Both the position numbers and the translations under genes were made by a program. A DNA stretch of 41,071 bases. It comes from Chloroflexota bacterium. Its GTDB lineage: Bacteria; Chloroflexota; Anaerolineae; Epilineales; SHYO01. Of the stretch, positions 27,001 through 33,845 are shown piece after piece (positions within the stretch are counted from its first letter, which is position 1; each line of letters begins with the position of its first letter). The stretch covers positions 1 to 41,071 of the forward strand of contig SHYO01000014.1 of the NCBI GenBank assembly GCA_009692745.1, given 5' to 3'. The notes under the pieces are model-generated. The model was not told where the DNA came from and ran no database searches. It worked only from the letters and a program-made list of their open reading frames with translations.

Positions 27001-27157
27001 ACTCTATTATCCGTCTTACGTACTGACCCTGCAGGCCGCCCGCTTTAGCCCCTGGCATAATCGCTTCGCCATCCCCTACGCAGCGGCCGAACGCGAAAGC
27101 GCCGAGCTAGACCAGCTACGTGTGGAGCGTACCTTCATCCCTCCGGCGCCTGAATAA
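24047..27157 (+). CDS. GATase-like domain fused to a polysaccharide flippase-like membrane protein
   Basis: A 1036-residue protein started by GTG after GGAGGAG. Residues about 27-46 form an anchor helix. Residues about 60-275 form a non-membrane domain (LVLILTQPVAG, FDAFVVDNYLPP, ILARGAYGAGLVLALTAPVE) resembling the glutamine-amidotransferase-like sensor domains of bacterial membrane proteins, without an evident catalytic triad. Another helix lies near 310-332. From about 385 to 980 come 14 or so hydrophobic segments. The first block (LVTATFVILTNLFFLPTFLI, VADFGSLSALGRFLGEYNIK) resembles Wzx/MATE-type flippases. It may move a lipid-linked saccharide under control of the extracytoplasmic domain, but this is inference. 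Confidence 0.75.
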   Translation: MPPLHSSPGTMSSPTPSPVAFSWVVRRFPFIILAVVLFLLGLAIIDQWRVIQQPPDDPGPPRLVLILTQPVAGQTTDFANLAQIDRRKFRYTLESPARQPADPLTFYSQFDAFVVDNYLPPVPHLQAILAQVAAGKGLWFKASQDYAFMTQGDPARLAALLPALPITFDIPAGGASPLVIPAERSSSLIPIGVNVRYQEEPFVKEVGWLSVPAIPVITRTTLKSGLTYHALVEEFATPAHAPILARGAYGAGLVLALTAPVERDVNNALRDWPYFKYLLYLSLALLSHSAYLPYGSWPGAPETLTPEMRLATLVVLAFIYVVTCIWLVFMAWRTRRTPLVVKRLELRPSPPDAFLSLDGPAAFPPSPAAPETAGLDIWERAGMHKALSGHLFTLVVNLVTATFVILTNLFFLPTFLIADPAAIGITTITNALFALLFVVADFGSLSALGRFLGEYNIKDPTRAVKYIQVFIYFQLVTGLLQTTAIWLYAIYILPGNQQFAFLATSFLFKGLVQWPGMLWVFRDTLGGLQKYDDVTWIFTSRYIIEGVTYLAGIWIFQQLLSSTLTPPIATALGAQVGSYLSDILVMGISIYFLSRIHKGWSVWDCFRLDFDLPQFIETMTFGGKVLLSTLSALVASFAITLLQINTVYNYLYISAFISIAIQTKAQITEEGRTILDNLYAPIAEAYNNGKLVLTGYYISQGMRWYVISTVPLYLFSLVILPLLLRGIIPPAYQDVIWMTTVLAAVSIFLGIDILLANLILGANVPHIYAWGTIGEQMARLVIYFVGLPLLGPVGQVWLLLLGNTPPRLVKIAVLWRWANRHLLPLRIYLAQTLVLPLAAGLLYLLLILAPLPWLLPGLLPNRFLFAIFNTALSVLLIIVHLRGPRGSASRIELSSPTDWLLNLRLNLVLIAGLWLLLLVATFLKELSFGLIIAGQPYYYIALILSYILLLPAVLFFPLLGWLGGWDDHGLSQFGRATLQAGLGYALYYPSYVLTLQAARFSPWHNRFAIPYAAAERESAELDQLRVERTFIPPAPE

Positions 27158-27170
27158 AAGTAGTCCGTGT

Positions 27171-27199
27171 TTGACGCCTGGCCTAAAATCGGCTAAAAT
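27171..27199 (+). promoter_or_regulatory. Promoter of ffh
   Basis: TTGACG (27171-27176) and TAAAAT (27194-27199) have an ideal 17-bp spacer, giving a leader of about 26 nt. Confidence 0.75.
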
Positions 27200-27231
27200 T
27201 AGTAGCTCTTGCGAAATTGAGGAATTTGCCC

Positions 27232-28560
27232 ATGTTTGATACCCTGCAGGAAAAATTACAGCAAACATTCGATCGCCTGGCCGGCAAAGGTAAGCTCGCC
27301 GAAGCCGATGTGGATACTGCCATGCGCGATGTTCGTTTGGCCTTGCTGGAAGCTGACGTAAACTATAAGGTGGTTAAAGACTTCGTGGCGCGCGTGCGCG
27401 AGCGCAGCGTGGGTGCCGAAGTTATGCGCAGCCTTTCCCCGGCCCAACAAGTGGTCAAGATCGTCAATGAAGAGCTAGTAGCGCTATTGGGTGAGGTTGC
27501 CAGGTTGGATCTCTCCGGCAATTCACCCCACGTGATGCTGCTGGTGGGCTTGCAGGGTTCCGGTAAAACCACTACTGCCGCCAAATTGGCCTTGCAGTTG
27601 CGCCGCCAGGGTCAGCGCCCTTTAATGGTCGCCGCCGATACCCGCCGTCCGGCCGCCATTACCCAGTTAGAAGTCTTGGGTAAACAGTTAGATATCCCTG
27701 TCCACAGTGAAGGTTCCCAGGTCGCGCCGCCCGTAATTTGCGCCAACGGCGTGCAAAAGGCTCGTGCTTCGGCATATACGGCCGTGATTTTGGATACCGG
27801 CGGGCGCTTGTCTATTGACGATGAGCTGATGCGGGAATTGGAAGAAATCTGCAAACGCACCAATCCGCAAGAAGTCTTGTTGGTATTGGATGCCATGACC
27901 GGCCAGGAGGCTGTGCGCGTGGCCGAAGATTTCCATAAGCGCCTAAAAGTTACCGGTCTGATTCTGACCAAGTTGGATGGCGATGCGCGTGGCGGCGCGG
28001 CCCTCTCCATTCGCGCTGTGACCGGTATTCCCATTAAGTTTGTCGGCGTAGGCGAAAAAACGGATGCCCTGGAGCCTTTCTACCCTGATCGTATGGCCTC
28101 CCGTATCCTGGGGATGGGGGATGTCCTCACCCTCATCGAAAAGGCTCAGGAGAATGTAGACCGGGAAGAATCCGTTAAACTGCAACGCAAGCTACAGGAA
28201 AATAAATTCGATTTGGATGATTTCCTGAAACAGCTCCAGCAGATTAAAAAGATGGGCTCCATCACCCACTTGATGGAGATGATTCCAGGTTTTAGCCAGA
28301 TGGCTAAAGAAATTCCTGAAGAAGTCACAGATAGCCATCTTAAGCGGGTAGAAGCTATCATCAGATCCATGAACATGACGGAGCGTCGCGACCCCAACAT
28401 CATGAATGCCAGTCGCAAGCGCCGCGTGGCCAAGGGAAGTGGTACCACCGTGCCGGATGTGAATGAGCTCCTCACCGAGTTCAAACAGATGCAGCGAATG
28501 ATGAAGCAGATGCGCACACCCCGCGGCATGCGCAATCTCATGAATATGTTCAAGCAGTAA
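27232..28560 (+). CDS. ffh: Signal recognition particle GTPase
   Basis: A 442-residue Ffh/SRP54 that binds signal peptides and 4.5S RNA and delivers ribosomes to FtsY. It has an N domain (about 1-85), a G domain with P-loop GLQGSGKTTTAAK, DTRRPAAI, TKLDGDARGG, then a methionine-rich M domain with the RNA-binding MNMTERRDPNIMNASRKRR and QRMMKQM. The usual DTAGR of G3 reads DTGGR here, a small but uncommon change. The start MFDTLQEKLQ is canonical; a TTG five codons earlier would overlap the TTGAGGAA ribosome site. The order ffh, then rpsP, khpA and rimM is a common bacterial arrangement. Confidence 0.95.
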   Translation: MFDTLQEKLQQTFDRLAGKGKLAEADVDTAMRDVRLALLEADVNYKVVKDFVARVRERSVGAEVMRSLSPAQQVVKIVNEELVALLGEVARLDLSGNSPHVMLLVGLQGSGKTTTAAKLALQLRRQGQRPLMVAADTRRPAAITQLEVLGKQLDIPVHSEGSQVAPPVICANGVQKARASAYTAVILDTGGRLSIDDELMRELEEICKRTNPQEVLLVLDAMTGQEAVRVAEDFHKRLKVTGLILTKLDGDARGGAALSIRAVTGIPIKFVGVGEKTDALEPFYPDRMASRILGMGDVLTLIEKAQENVDREESVKLQRKLQENKFDLDDFLKQLQQIKKMGSITHLMEMIPGFSQMAKEIPEEVTDSHLKRVEAIIRSMNMTERRDPNIMNASRKRRVAKGSGTTVPDVNELLTEFKQMQRMMKQMRTPRGMRNLMNMFKQ

Positions 28561-28616
28561 AAATCTGGCTTGTCCCATGAAGCTGCTCGCTATCACTATG
28601 GAGGAATGTACCCATC

Positions 28617-28937
28617 ATGATCTTGCACTATGAAGATGCTCGGCCCGTCGAGATGATGCCCGGAGTTACCCGTCGCACCATGATTTCGGGTGACAAAATC
28701 ATGGTTTGTGAAATCATCATCGAAGCGGGCGCCGTCGTGCCTTTCCATAGTCACCCTCATGAACAGGCTGGATATGTCGTTTCCGGCGAGATGGAATGGT
28801 TAGTGGGGGATGATTCTTACCGGGTAAAGAGCGGAGACGGGTACAAAGTTCCCGGTGGTATGCAGCATAGCGCCAGGGGAGTCACCCGGGTGATCGTAGT
28901 CGATACTTTTTCACCTCCCCGTGAGGAGTATAAATAA
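28617..28937 (+). CDS. Cupin-domain protein
   Basis: A 106-residue single cupin inserted between ffh and rpsP, behind a GGAGGAATG site. Metal ligands visible are His44, His46, Gln50 and His84 (FHSHPHEQAGYVVSG and GMQHSA). Gln replaces the usual Glu of cupin motif 1, as in several small cupin_2 proteins. Its function is unknown; such proteins include isomerases, dioxygenases and ligand sensors. It is probably cotranscribed with ffh. Confidence 0.9.
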   Translation: MILHYEDARPVEMMPGVTRRTMISGDKIMVCEIIIEAGAVVPFHSHPHEQAGYVVSGEMEWLVGDDSYRVKSGDGYKVPGGMQHSARGVTRVIVVDTFSPPREEYK

Positions 28938-29020
28938 GAAACGCGGAACGCAGGATAGAGATTTACCTTCTTTCCCCTTTCCGCCCTTTGTTCATTTCAG
29001 GAGGAAATTGCTAAACTAAC

Positions 29021-29335
29021 ATGGTCAAAATTCGTCTGCGCCGTATGGGCGCGAAAAAACAACCGATCTACCGCGTGGTCATTGCAGATGCCCGGTCACC
29101 GCGCGATGGGCGTTTTATTGAAACTATTGGCGAGTACCATCCGCGCCAAGACCCGCCTTATATTCGTTTTAATTTGGAACGCTTGCGCTATTGGCTAAGT
29201 ACCGGCGCCCAACCTAGCGAATCTGTCACCCAATTGATGCGTACTAACGGCACCCAGGCGCAACTTGCTGCTTTGGTGGTTGAGAATCAACCATCTGCTG
29301 CCGCGGCTCCATCGCCTGCGCCATCTAAGGCGTAA
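29021..29335 (+). CDS. rpsP: Ribosomal protein bS16
   Basis: A 104-residue 30S subunit protein starting MVKIRLRRMGAKKQPIYRVV, with DGRFIETIGEYHPRQDP following. About 20 residues beyond the core form an Ala/Pro/Ser-rich tail (PSAAAAPSPAPSKA), as often seen. The AGGAGG at 28999-29004 lies 16 nt before the ATG, unusually far. A stem-loop follows the gene. Confidence 0.97.
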   Translation: MVKIRLRRMGAKKQPIYRVVIADARSPRDGRFIETIGEYHPRQDPPYIRFNLERLRYWLSTGAQPSESVTQLMRTNGTQAQLAALVVENQPSAAAAPSPAPSKA

Positions 29336-29354
29336 ATCCCGGCATGAGCTGTGT

Positions 29355-29379
29355 CCAGGCGCCTGAATCCGGTGCCTGG
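29355..29379 (+). terminator. Stem-loop between rpsP and khpA
   Basis: CCAGGCGCC (29355-29363) pairs with GGTGCCTGG (29371-29379), with one G-T wobble and a 7-nt loop. No T-run follows, so it may be a partial terminator or an RNA-processing stem reducing expression after rpsP. Confidence 0.5.
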
Positions 29380-29466
29380 TACGGGCACTAAACCGGTTGG
29401 GGATTTGAGAGGTTACCCATACCTGTCAGACACGCGCCAGCTAGAATCAGGTCGATAGGATAACGT

Positions 29467-29694
29467 ATGAAAGAACTGATAGAATACATCGCCCGTTCTT
29501 TAGTAGACAATGCGGATGCCGTTCGCGTTGACGAGATCGATACGCCTGGGGCTTTGGTGTACGAGTTGCACGTCGCTCCGGAAGATATGGGGCGTGTCAT
29601 CGGCAAGAGTGGCCGGGTGGCCAATGCCATTCGCGTCCTGCTGCGCGCCTCGGTCAACCGCACCGGCAAAAGGACTCTACTGGAGATCGTCTGA
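29467..29694 (+). CDS. khpA: KH-domain RNA-binding protein KhpA
   Basis: A 75-residue KH protein (YlqC family) with the GxxG loop in VIGKSGRVANAIRVLLRA. In other bacteria KhpA pairs with KhpB and affects cell elongation and small-RNA metabolism. It lies between rpsP and rimM as in Firmicutes, and its TGA directly abuts the GTG of rimM (TGAGTG), indicating coupled translation. Confidence 0.93.
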   Translation: MKELIEYIARSLVDNADAVRVDEIDTPGALVYELHVAPEDMGRVIGKSGRVANAIRVLLRASVNRTGKRTLLEIV

Positions 29695-30210
29695 GTGGTT
29701 CAGCCTTCTGGCAAACCCACTTATCTAGAAGTGGCTCAGATTCAGGCGCCTTGGGGTATCGGTGGGGCGGTTAAAGTTTCCGTGCAAACCGATTTCCCGG
29801 AGCGTTTTATCTCTGGAGCCTGTTTTTTCCTGGGTGAAGATCTCACGCCGGTGACTATCGAATGGGCCCGCCCCCATAAGGGCGGGTTTCTCATTAAATT
29901 CCGGAATTATGCCGATCGTGACGCGGTAGAGGAGCTGCGGGGAGCTCTGCTCCAAATCCCTGTGGAAGAAGCTGTTCCTCTGCCCCCTGGGGAGTACTAC
30001 ATTTACCAGATTCTCGGCCTGGAAGTTGTCACCGATACCGGTGAGATCTTAGGGCGGATTGGAGAAATCATCCCTGGGGGCGCGAACGACATCTATGTTG
30101 TGGATACACCCGACGGCGAATTACTACTTCCTACCATTCCGGATGTGGTCTTAAACGTTGACTTGGCTCAGGGCCGGCTGTTGGTTCACCTGTTGCCAGG
30201 TTTGCGCTAA
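29695..30210 (+). CDS. rimM: Ribosome maturation factor RimM
   Basis: A 171-residue 16S-processing factor that binds bS19 in the 30S head. The N-terminal RimM barrel (VAQIQAPWGIGGAVKVSVQT) is followed by a PRC-barrel (YYIYQILGLEVVTDTGEILG) and the end VDLAQGRLLVHLLPGL. The start is GTG adjacent to the khpA stop. trmD and rplS, which often follow in this operon, are absent; malQ comes next after 62 bp. Confidence 0.93.
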   Translation: MVQPSGKPTYLEVAQIQAPWGIGGAVKVSVQTDFPERFISGACFFLGEDLTPVTIEWARPHKGGFLIKFRNYADRDAVEELRGALLQIPVEEAVPLPPGEYYIYQILGLEVVTDTGEILGRIGEIIPGGANDIYVVDTPDGELLLPTIPDVVLNVDLAQGRLLVHLLPGLR

Positions 30211-30272
30211 CATGCGCCCAACCCGGTTGGGCAGGCCCCTTTCCGTCCTTCGTCCGCAGAAGGAGACTGTTT

Positions 30273-31760
30273 ATGGAATTTCCCCGCGCTGCTGGTATGT
30301 TGTTGCATCCGACCTCTTTCCCTGGCCGGTATGGCATTGGAGAATTAGGTAACGCGGCCCACAAATTTGTCGATTACCTGGTGGCAAGTGGTCTCAAGCT
30401 TTGGCAAGTTTTGCCACTTGGTCCCACCGGCTATGGCGATTCCCCCTATCAGAGTTTCTCCGCTTTCGCCGGCAATCCATTGCTGATCAGCAGTGAGCGA
30501 TTGGCTGAAGACGGTTGGTTGGACCCGGCAGACCTGGAGATCGCCCCCCATTTTCCAGAGGATCGGGTCGACTTCGGCCCGGTCATCGCCTGGAAGCAGG
30601 ATTTGTTACGTCGCGCCTACCAGTATTTCAAAGAACGGGCGACTGCCGGCGACCGCGAGGCTCTGGGGGATTTTGTGGTCCAAAACCATGCCTGGTTGGA
30701 CGATTATGCCCTGTTTATGGCCCTCAAATACCATCACGGTGGCGCTGTGTGGAATACCTGGGAGCCCAGCATCGCTCACCACGAGGCAGCCGCCCGCCGC
30801 ACCTGGGCCTTTAAACTTCAAGATGTGGTTGCTACCCACCAATTTCTCCAGTGGCAATTCTATCGCCAGTGGACGCAACTGAAGGATTACGCCAATAGTC
30901 AGGGCATTCAGATCGTGGGTGATATCCCCATCTTTGTGGCTTACGATAGCGCCGATGTCTGGGCCCGCCCGGACCTTTTCTATCTTGATCCTGATGGCCA
31001 ACCCTTATTCGTCGCCGGTGTGCCACCGGATTACTTCAGCACAACGGGCCAGTTGTGGGGCAACCCTCTTTACCGTTGGGATCGACTACGTGCTGATGGG
31101 TATGAATGGTGGGTGCAGCGCTTCCGCCAGATCTTCACGGTGGTAGATATTGTCCGCATAGACCATTTCCGCGGTTTTGAAGCCTACTGGGAAGTGCCGG
31201 CAGGTATGCCAACAGCCGAAGTCGGTCGCTGGGTTAAAGGACCCGGTAGCGAGCTTTTTACGGCCTTGCGCGATAGATTGGGAGAATTGCCGATTCTGGC
31301 CGAAGATTTAGGGGTCATCACCCCTGAAGTCGAAGCCTTGCGCGATGCTTTTGGCTTCCCTGGCATGCGTATCTTGCAATTCGCCTTCAGCACCGATGCC
31401 ACCGATCGTTTCTTACCCCATAATTATGTCTCTAATACCGTGGTCTATACCGGCAGCCACGATAACGACACGGTCTTAGGCTGGTATGAAAAAGCTCCAA
31501 CGGCAGAGCAGGACTATGCGCGCCGCTATCTGAATAGCAATGGCTATGACATTTCCTGGGCCATGGCGCGGTGCGCCATTGCTTCGGTGGCGAACCAGGC
31601 CATTATACCCTTACAAGATTACTTGGGGTTAGGCTCCGCAGTTCGCATGAATACTCCGGCCGTTGCCGGCGGCAATTGGGGCTGGCGCTACCGGGAAGCC
31701 GATTTGTCCCCTGATCTCAGCGCTCGTATCCTTGACTTGGTCAACACTTTTGGTCGGTAG
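30273..31760 (+). CDS. malQ: 4-alpha-glucanotransferase (amylomaltase)
   Basis: A 495-residue GH77 enzyme that transfers alpha-1,4-glucan segments between maltodextrins, releasing glucose. The start RAAGMLLHPTSFPGRYGIGE is typical. Catalytic residues are the nucleophile Asp297 (VRIDHFRGFEAYWEVP), acid/base Glu344 (LAEDLGVI) and Asp397 (YTGSHDNDT), at positions close to those in Thermus amylomaltase. A ribosome site AGAAGGAG precedes the ATG. It functionally complements the phosphorylase at 15667-18222, although the genes are 12 kb apart. Confidence 0.95.
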   Translation: MEFPRAAGMLLHPTSFPGRYGIGELGNAAHKFVDYLVASGLKLWQVLPLGPTGYGDSPYQSFSAFAGNPLLISSERLAEDGWLDPADLEIAPHFPEDRVDFGPVIAWKQDLLRRAYQYFKERATAGDREALGDFVVQNHAWLDDYALFMALKYHHGGAVWNTWEPSIAHHEAAARRTWAFKLQDVVATHQFLQWQFYRQWTQLKDYANSQGIQIVGDIPIFVAYDSADVWARPDLFYLDPDGQPLFVAGVPPDYFSTTGQLWGNPLYRWDRLRADGYEWWVQRFRQIFTVVDIVRIDHFRGFEAYWEVPAGMPTAEVGRWVKGPGSELFTALRDRLGELPILAEDLGVITPEVEALRDAFGFPGMRILQFAFSTDATDRFLPHNYVSNTVVYTGSHDNDTVLGWYEKAPTAEQDYARRYLNSNGYDISWAMARCAIASVANQAIIPLQDYLGLGSAVRMNTPAVAGGNWGWRYREADLSPDLSARILDLVNTFGR

Positions 31761-31771
31761 TTACAATAGTT

Positions 31772-31792
31772 GGACAATTTGCTAAATTGTCC
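31772..31792. repeat. Palindrome after malQ
   Basis: GGACAATTT (31772-31780) and AAATTGTCC (31784-31792) pair around GCT, 12 bp after the malQ stop. It shares TTGGACAATTTGC-type sequence with the palindromes at 10040 and 32164, and is likely a terminator-like stem. Confidence 0.75.
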
Positions 31793-31818
31793 TCTGCTAT
31801 TTACACCAAAGGATTAAA

Positions 31819-31950
31819 ATGTCCAGCATAGTACTACTACGCATGGACGCCAATACGCTGCGGTGGTGGTGGTGGGACGACGGTAAGCTGCCGCCAGAAT
31901 TGAAGCCATTATTCAATATCTTCGCTCTGAAGTGCCTGGTGTCTGGCTGA
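31819..31950 (+). CDS. Short reading frame with ribosome site, possibly a relic
   Basis: A 43-residue frame (MDANTLRWWWWDDGKLPPEL within it) follows AAAGGA by 5 nt. The run of four Trp comes from a TGG repeat. In another frame just downstream (31887-31990), IEAIIQYLRSEVPGVWL then MGPAAG faintly recalls the start of minimal nucleotidyltransferases. The two frames together may be one frameshifted gene cut off by the inverted-repeat element. I do not recognise a function with any certainty. Confidence 0.2.
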   Translation: MSSIVLLRMDANTLRWWWWDDGKLPPELKPLFNIFALKCLVSG

Positions 31951-31982
31951 TGTCTTGCTGGATGGGGCCGGCTGCAGGTATG

Positions 31983-32137
31983 GTAGTATAGCCCCTTGTG
32001 GGCGTGGGGACGGGCACAAGGGATTCTGTAGGAAAACGCCCTTAATACTACTAGGGGCTGTGTCTGCTTCGGTCCATTTTCCCGTATCTAGTGGGGAAAT
32101 AACCGAAAACCTACAGAATCACAAGGCCCTATACTAC
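31983..32137. repeat. MITE-like element or structured RNA with terminal inverted repeats
   Basis: The 18-bp end GTAGTATAGCCCCTTGTG (31983-32000) matches the reverse complement of 32120-32137 at 16 of 18 positions. Just inside, ATTCTGTAGG (32023-32032) is exactly complementary to 32110-32119. A competing local stem CCCTTGTG/CACAAGGG (31993-32000 and 32015-32022) also exists. The interior has no coding frame. A non-autonomous transposable element is the simplest reading, and a structured RNA the alternative. Confidence 0.6.
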
Positions 32138-32163
32138 ACGTCAACTCACGAGTGACAGTCCAG

Positions 32164-32190
32164 ATTGGACAGATTTCCGATTTGTCCAAT
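32164..32190. repeat. Near-perfect palindrome upstream of the glycosyltransferase
   Basis: ATTGGACAGAT (32164-32174) and ATTTGTCCAAT (32180-32190) pair with one mismatch around a 5-bp loop. It is the third copy of the TTGGACAA-type stem in the window. Confidence 0.7.
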
Positions 32191-32270
32191 ATAATTGAAT
32201 AGACGTTAACTAATGTGTTGGCAAGCTTTGCACAATCGTCATAGTTAATACCATGCCAACCGAAAATAGG

Positions 32271-32276
32271 TATAAT
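32271..32276 (+). promoter_or_regulatory. -10 box abutting a start codon (possible leaderless transcript)
   Basis: TATAAT ends 6 bp before the ATG at 32283, so transcription would begin at or next to the start codon. No ribosome site is present upstream. The surrounding GTATAATTGATGTAT nearly repeats the sequence at 21984-21998. Confidence 0.5.
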
Positions 32277-32282
32277 TGATGT

Positions 32283-33821
32283 ATGTCAGCAACTTTCGCT
32301 AAAAGCCGGTCTGCATCTTTGGGCCAAACCACCCTGTCATACCGTCTATTAGACGCTCTTCCCGGCCTGACAAGCTGGTTGATCATCACAGTTCCCATCT
32401 GGGGTTCCCTGATTTCGCCCATCATTGCTGCCAGCTTTGCCCTGGGGTATATGCTCTACAGTGCCTACCTGGCCATCCGGCTGGCCATCTTCGCCCTTAT
32501 CGGTCTTTATAGGGTGAAACAGAATGACCAAATAGACTGGCATCGCCAGTATCTGCAGCAAACCACACAACAACCAGCTCTCGGTCCACCGTTTTTGTCT
32601 TGGGATGCCATCTTCCATATCATCATCATTCCCAATTTTAAGGAACGCCCTGAAAAACTTCAGGCTACCCTGGAGAATCTCGCCCGCCAGGCAGTCGCCC
32701 GTGACAAACTCATCGTCGTGCTGGCCATGGAAGCTCGGGAAAGCGGCGCTGAAGACAAAGCCCGCCGCTTGATAGCGGGGTTTCAAGGTAAATTCGCCCA
32801 AATCTTTTACACCATACACCCTCCGGATTTGCCGGGGGAAATTCCCGGTAAATCCTCCAACGAGGGTTGGGCAGCTCGCATAGCCTACTATCACGTGGTA
32901 GAAGAGCAGGGCATACCTCTTGAGCACTTGACCATCACCAGTTGTGATGCCGATTCCGCTTTCCACCACAACTACTTTTCGGCGCTCACCTACCGGTTTG
33001 CCACTTCTCCTGATCGTTATTTGCTCTTCTGGCAATCCCCCATGCTGCTTTACGGGAATATGTGGGCTGTGCCCGCCTTGGTGCGGGTCAACAATGCCGT
33101 CGGGAGTCTGATGTACCTGGCCATGTTGGCCGATCCGCGCCGGCCCGTTTTCCCTTGGTCTACCTATTCTCTAAGCCTGCATCTGGCCCATACCGTGGGC
33201 TATTGGGATCCCGAAATTATCCCGGAAGACTGGCATATGTTTCTCAAATGCTTCTTTGCCAAAAAAGGCCTGGTTAAGATAGCTCCCATCTTTCTGCCAA
33301 CTTTGGCAGATGCCCCGCGCCCCACTTCCTATATTCATACCCTCATAAGTTCCTATAAGCAATTCCGGCGCCATGCTTGGGGAGCCAGTGACATATCCTA
33401 TGCTATACTTCAGGCTGCCCAACATCGAGAGATCCCGTTTTTGCGGCGCTTCTCCCGCGTTTTTGCCCTGACCCGCCACCATATCCAGTGGGCCACTACC
33501 TGGTTTGTCCTCTCCTTGGGTTTGGCCGGACCGATCCATCTCAGCCCGCTGTTTGCTAATTCCCTCATACGCTATACCTTAGAACAAACCTCGGGCTTTA
33601 TTCTCAGCCTTTCCTGGGTCCTGTTCCTGGTGGTTATTTTCGCCGACTGGCAACTGCGCCCACCCTTGCCCAACCGTTCGCCCTGGTGGATATGCATTTC
33701 CCTCTTTCAGTGGCTACTGCTGCCTATATCCGGGTTGGTGTTGGCGACGCTGCCCGCCCTCGATGCCCAAACCCGCCTTATGCTAGGCCGTCCCCTGGTC
33801 TACCAGGTCACCGAAAAATGA
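32283..33821 (+). CDS. Membrane-bound family 2-like glycosyltransferase
   Basis: A 512-residue protein with two N-terminal helices (about 30-77), a cytosolic GT-A domain (about 108-340) and about three C-terminal helices (about 405-495). The nucleotide-sugar DxD is Asp222-Ala-Asp224 in SCDADS, and PEDWHMFLKCF at about 318 takes the place of the catalytic ED motif. NEGWAARI and the topology recall polymerising or lipid-linked GT2 enzymes, but no QxxRW motif was seen. It probably adds sugar to a membrane-linked acceptor; donor and acceptor are unknown. The translation start lacks a Shine-Dalgarno sequence. It is followed after 24 bp by hyi. Confidence 0.85.
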   Translation: MSATFAKSRSASLGQTTLSYRLLDALPGLTSWLIITVPIWGSLISPIIAASFALGYMLYSAYLAIRLAIFALIGLYRVKQNDQIDWHRQYLQQTTQQPALGPPFLSWDAIFHIIIIPNFKERPEKLQATLENLARQAVARDKLIVVLAMEARESGAEDKARRLIAGFQGKFAQIFYTIHPPDLPGEIPGKSSNEGWAARIAYYHVVEEQGIPLEHLTITSCDADSAFHHNYFSALTYRFATSPDRYLLFWQSPMLLYGNMWAVPALVRVNNAVGSLMYLAMLADPRRPVFPWSTYSLSLHLAHTVGYWDPEIIPEDWHMFLKCFFAKKGLVKIAPIFLPTLADAPRPTSYIHTLISSYKQFRRHAWGASDISYAILQAAQHREIPFLRRFSRVFALTRHHIQWATTWFVLSLGLAGPIHLSPLFANSLIRYTLEQTSGFILSLSWVLFLVVIFADWQLRPPLPNRSPWWICISLFQWLLLPISGLVLATLPALDAQTRLMLGRPLVYQVTEK

Positions 33822-33845
33822 TAGGTTTCCCATTGAGGTAACCGC

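Larger units (their letters stand above)
31761..32282. other. Intergenic block of inverted repeats
   Basis: About 520 bp without a convincing intact gene. In order it holds the palindrome at 31772, a 43-codon frame at 31819 that may be a gene relic, a 155-bp element with terminal inverted repeats (31983-32137), a third palindrome at 32164, and a TATAAT immediately upstream of the next gene. Confidence 0.7.

Noticed and set aside
31876..31890. Short TGG tandem repeat
   Set aside because: Only five units; too short to call a microsatellite or functional repeat, though it may explain a frameshift.
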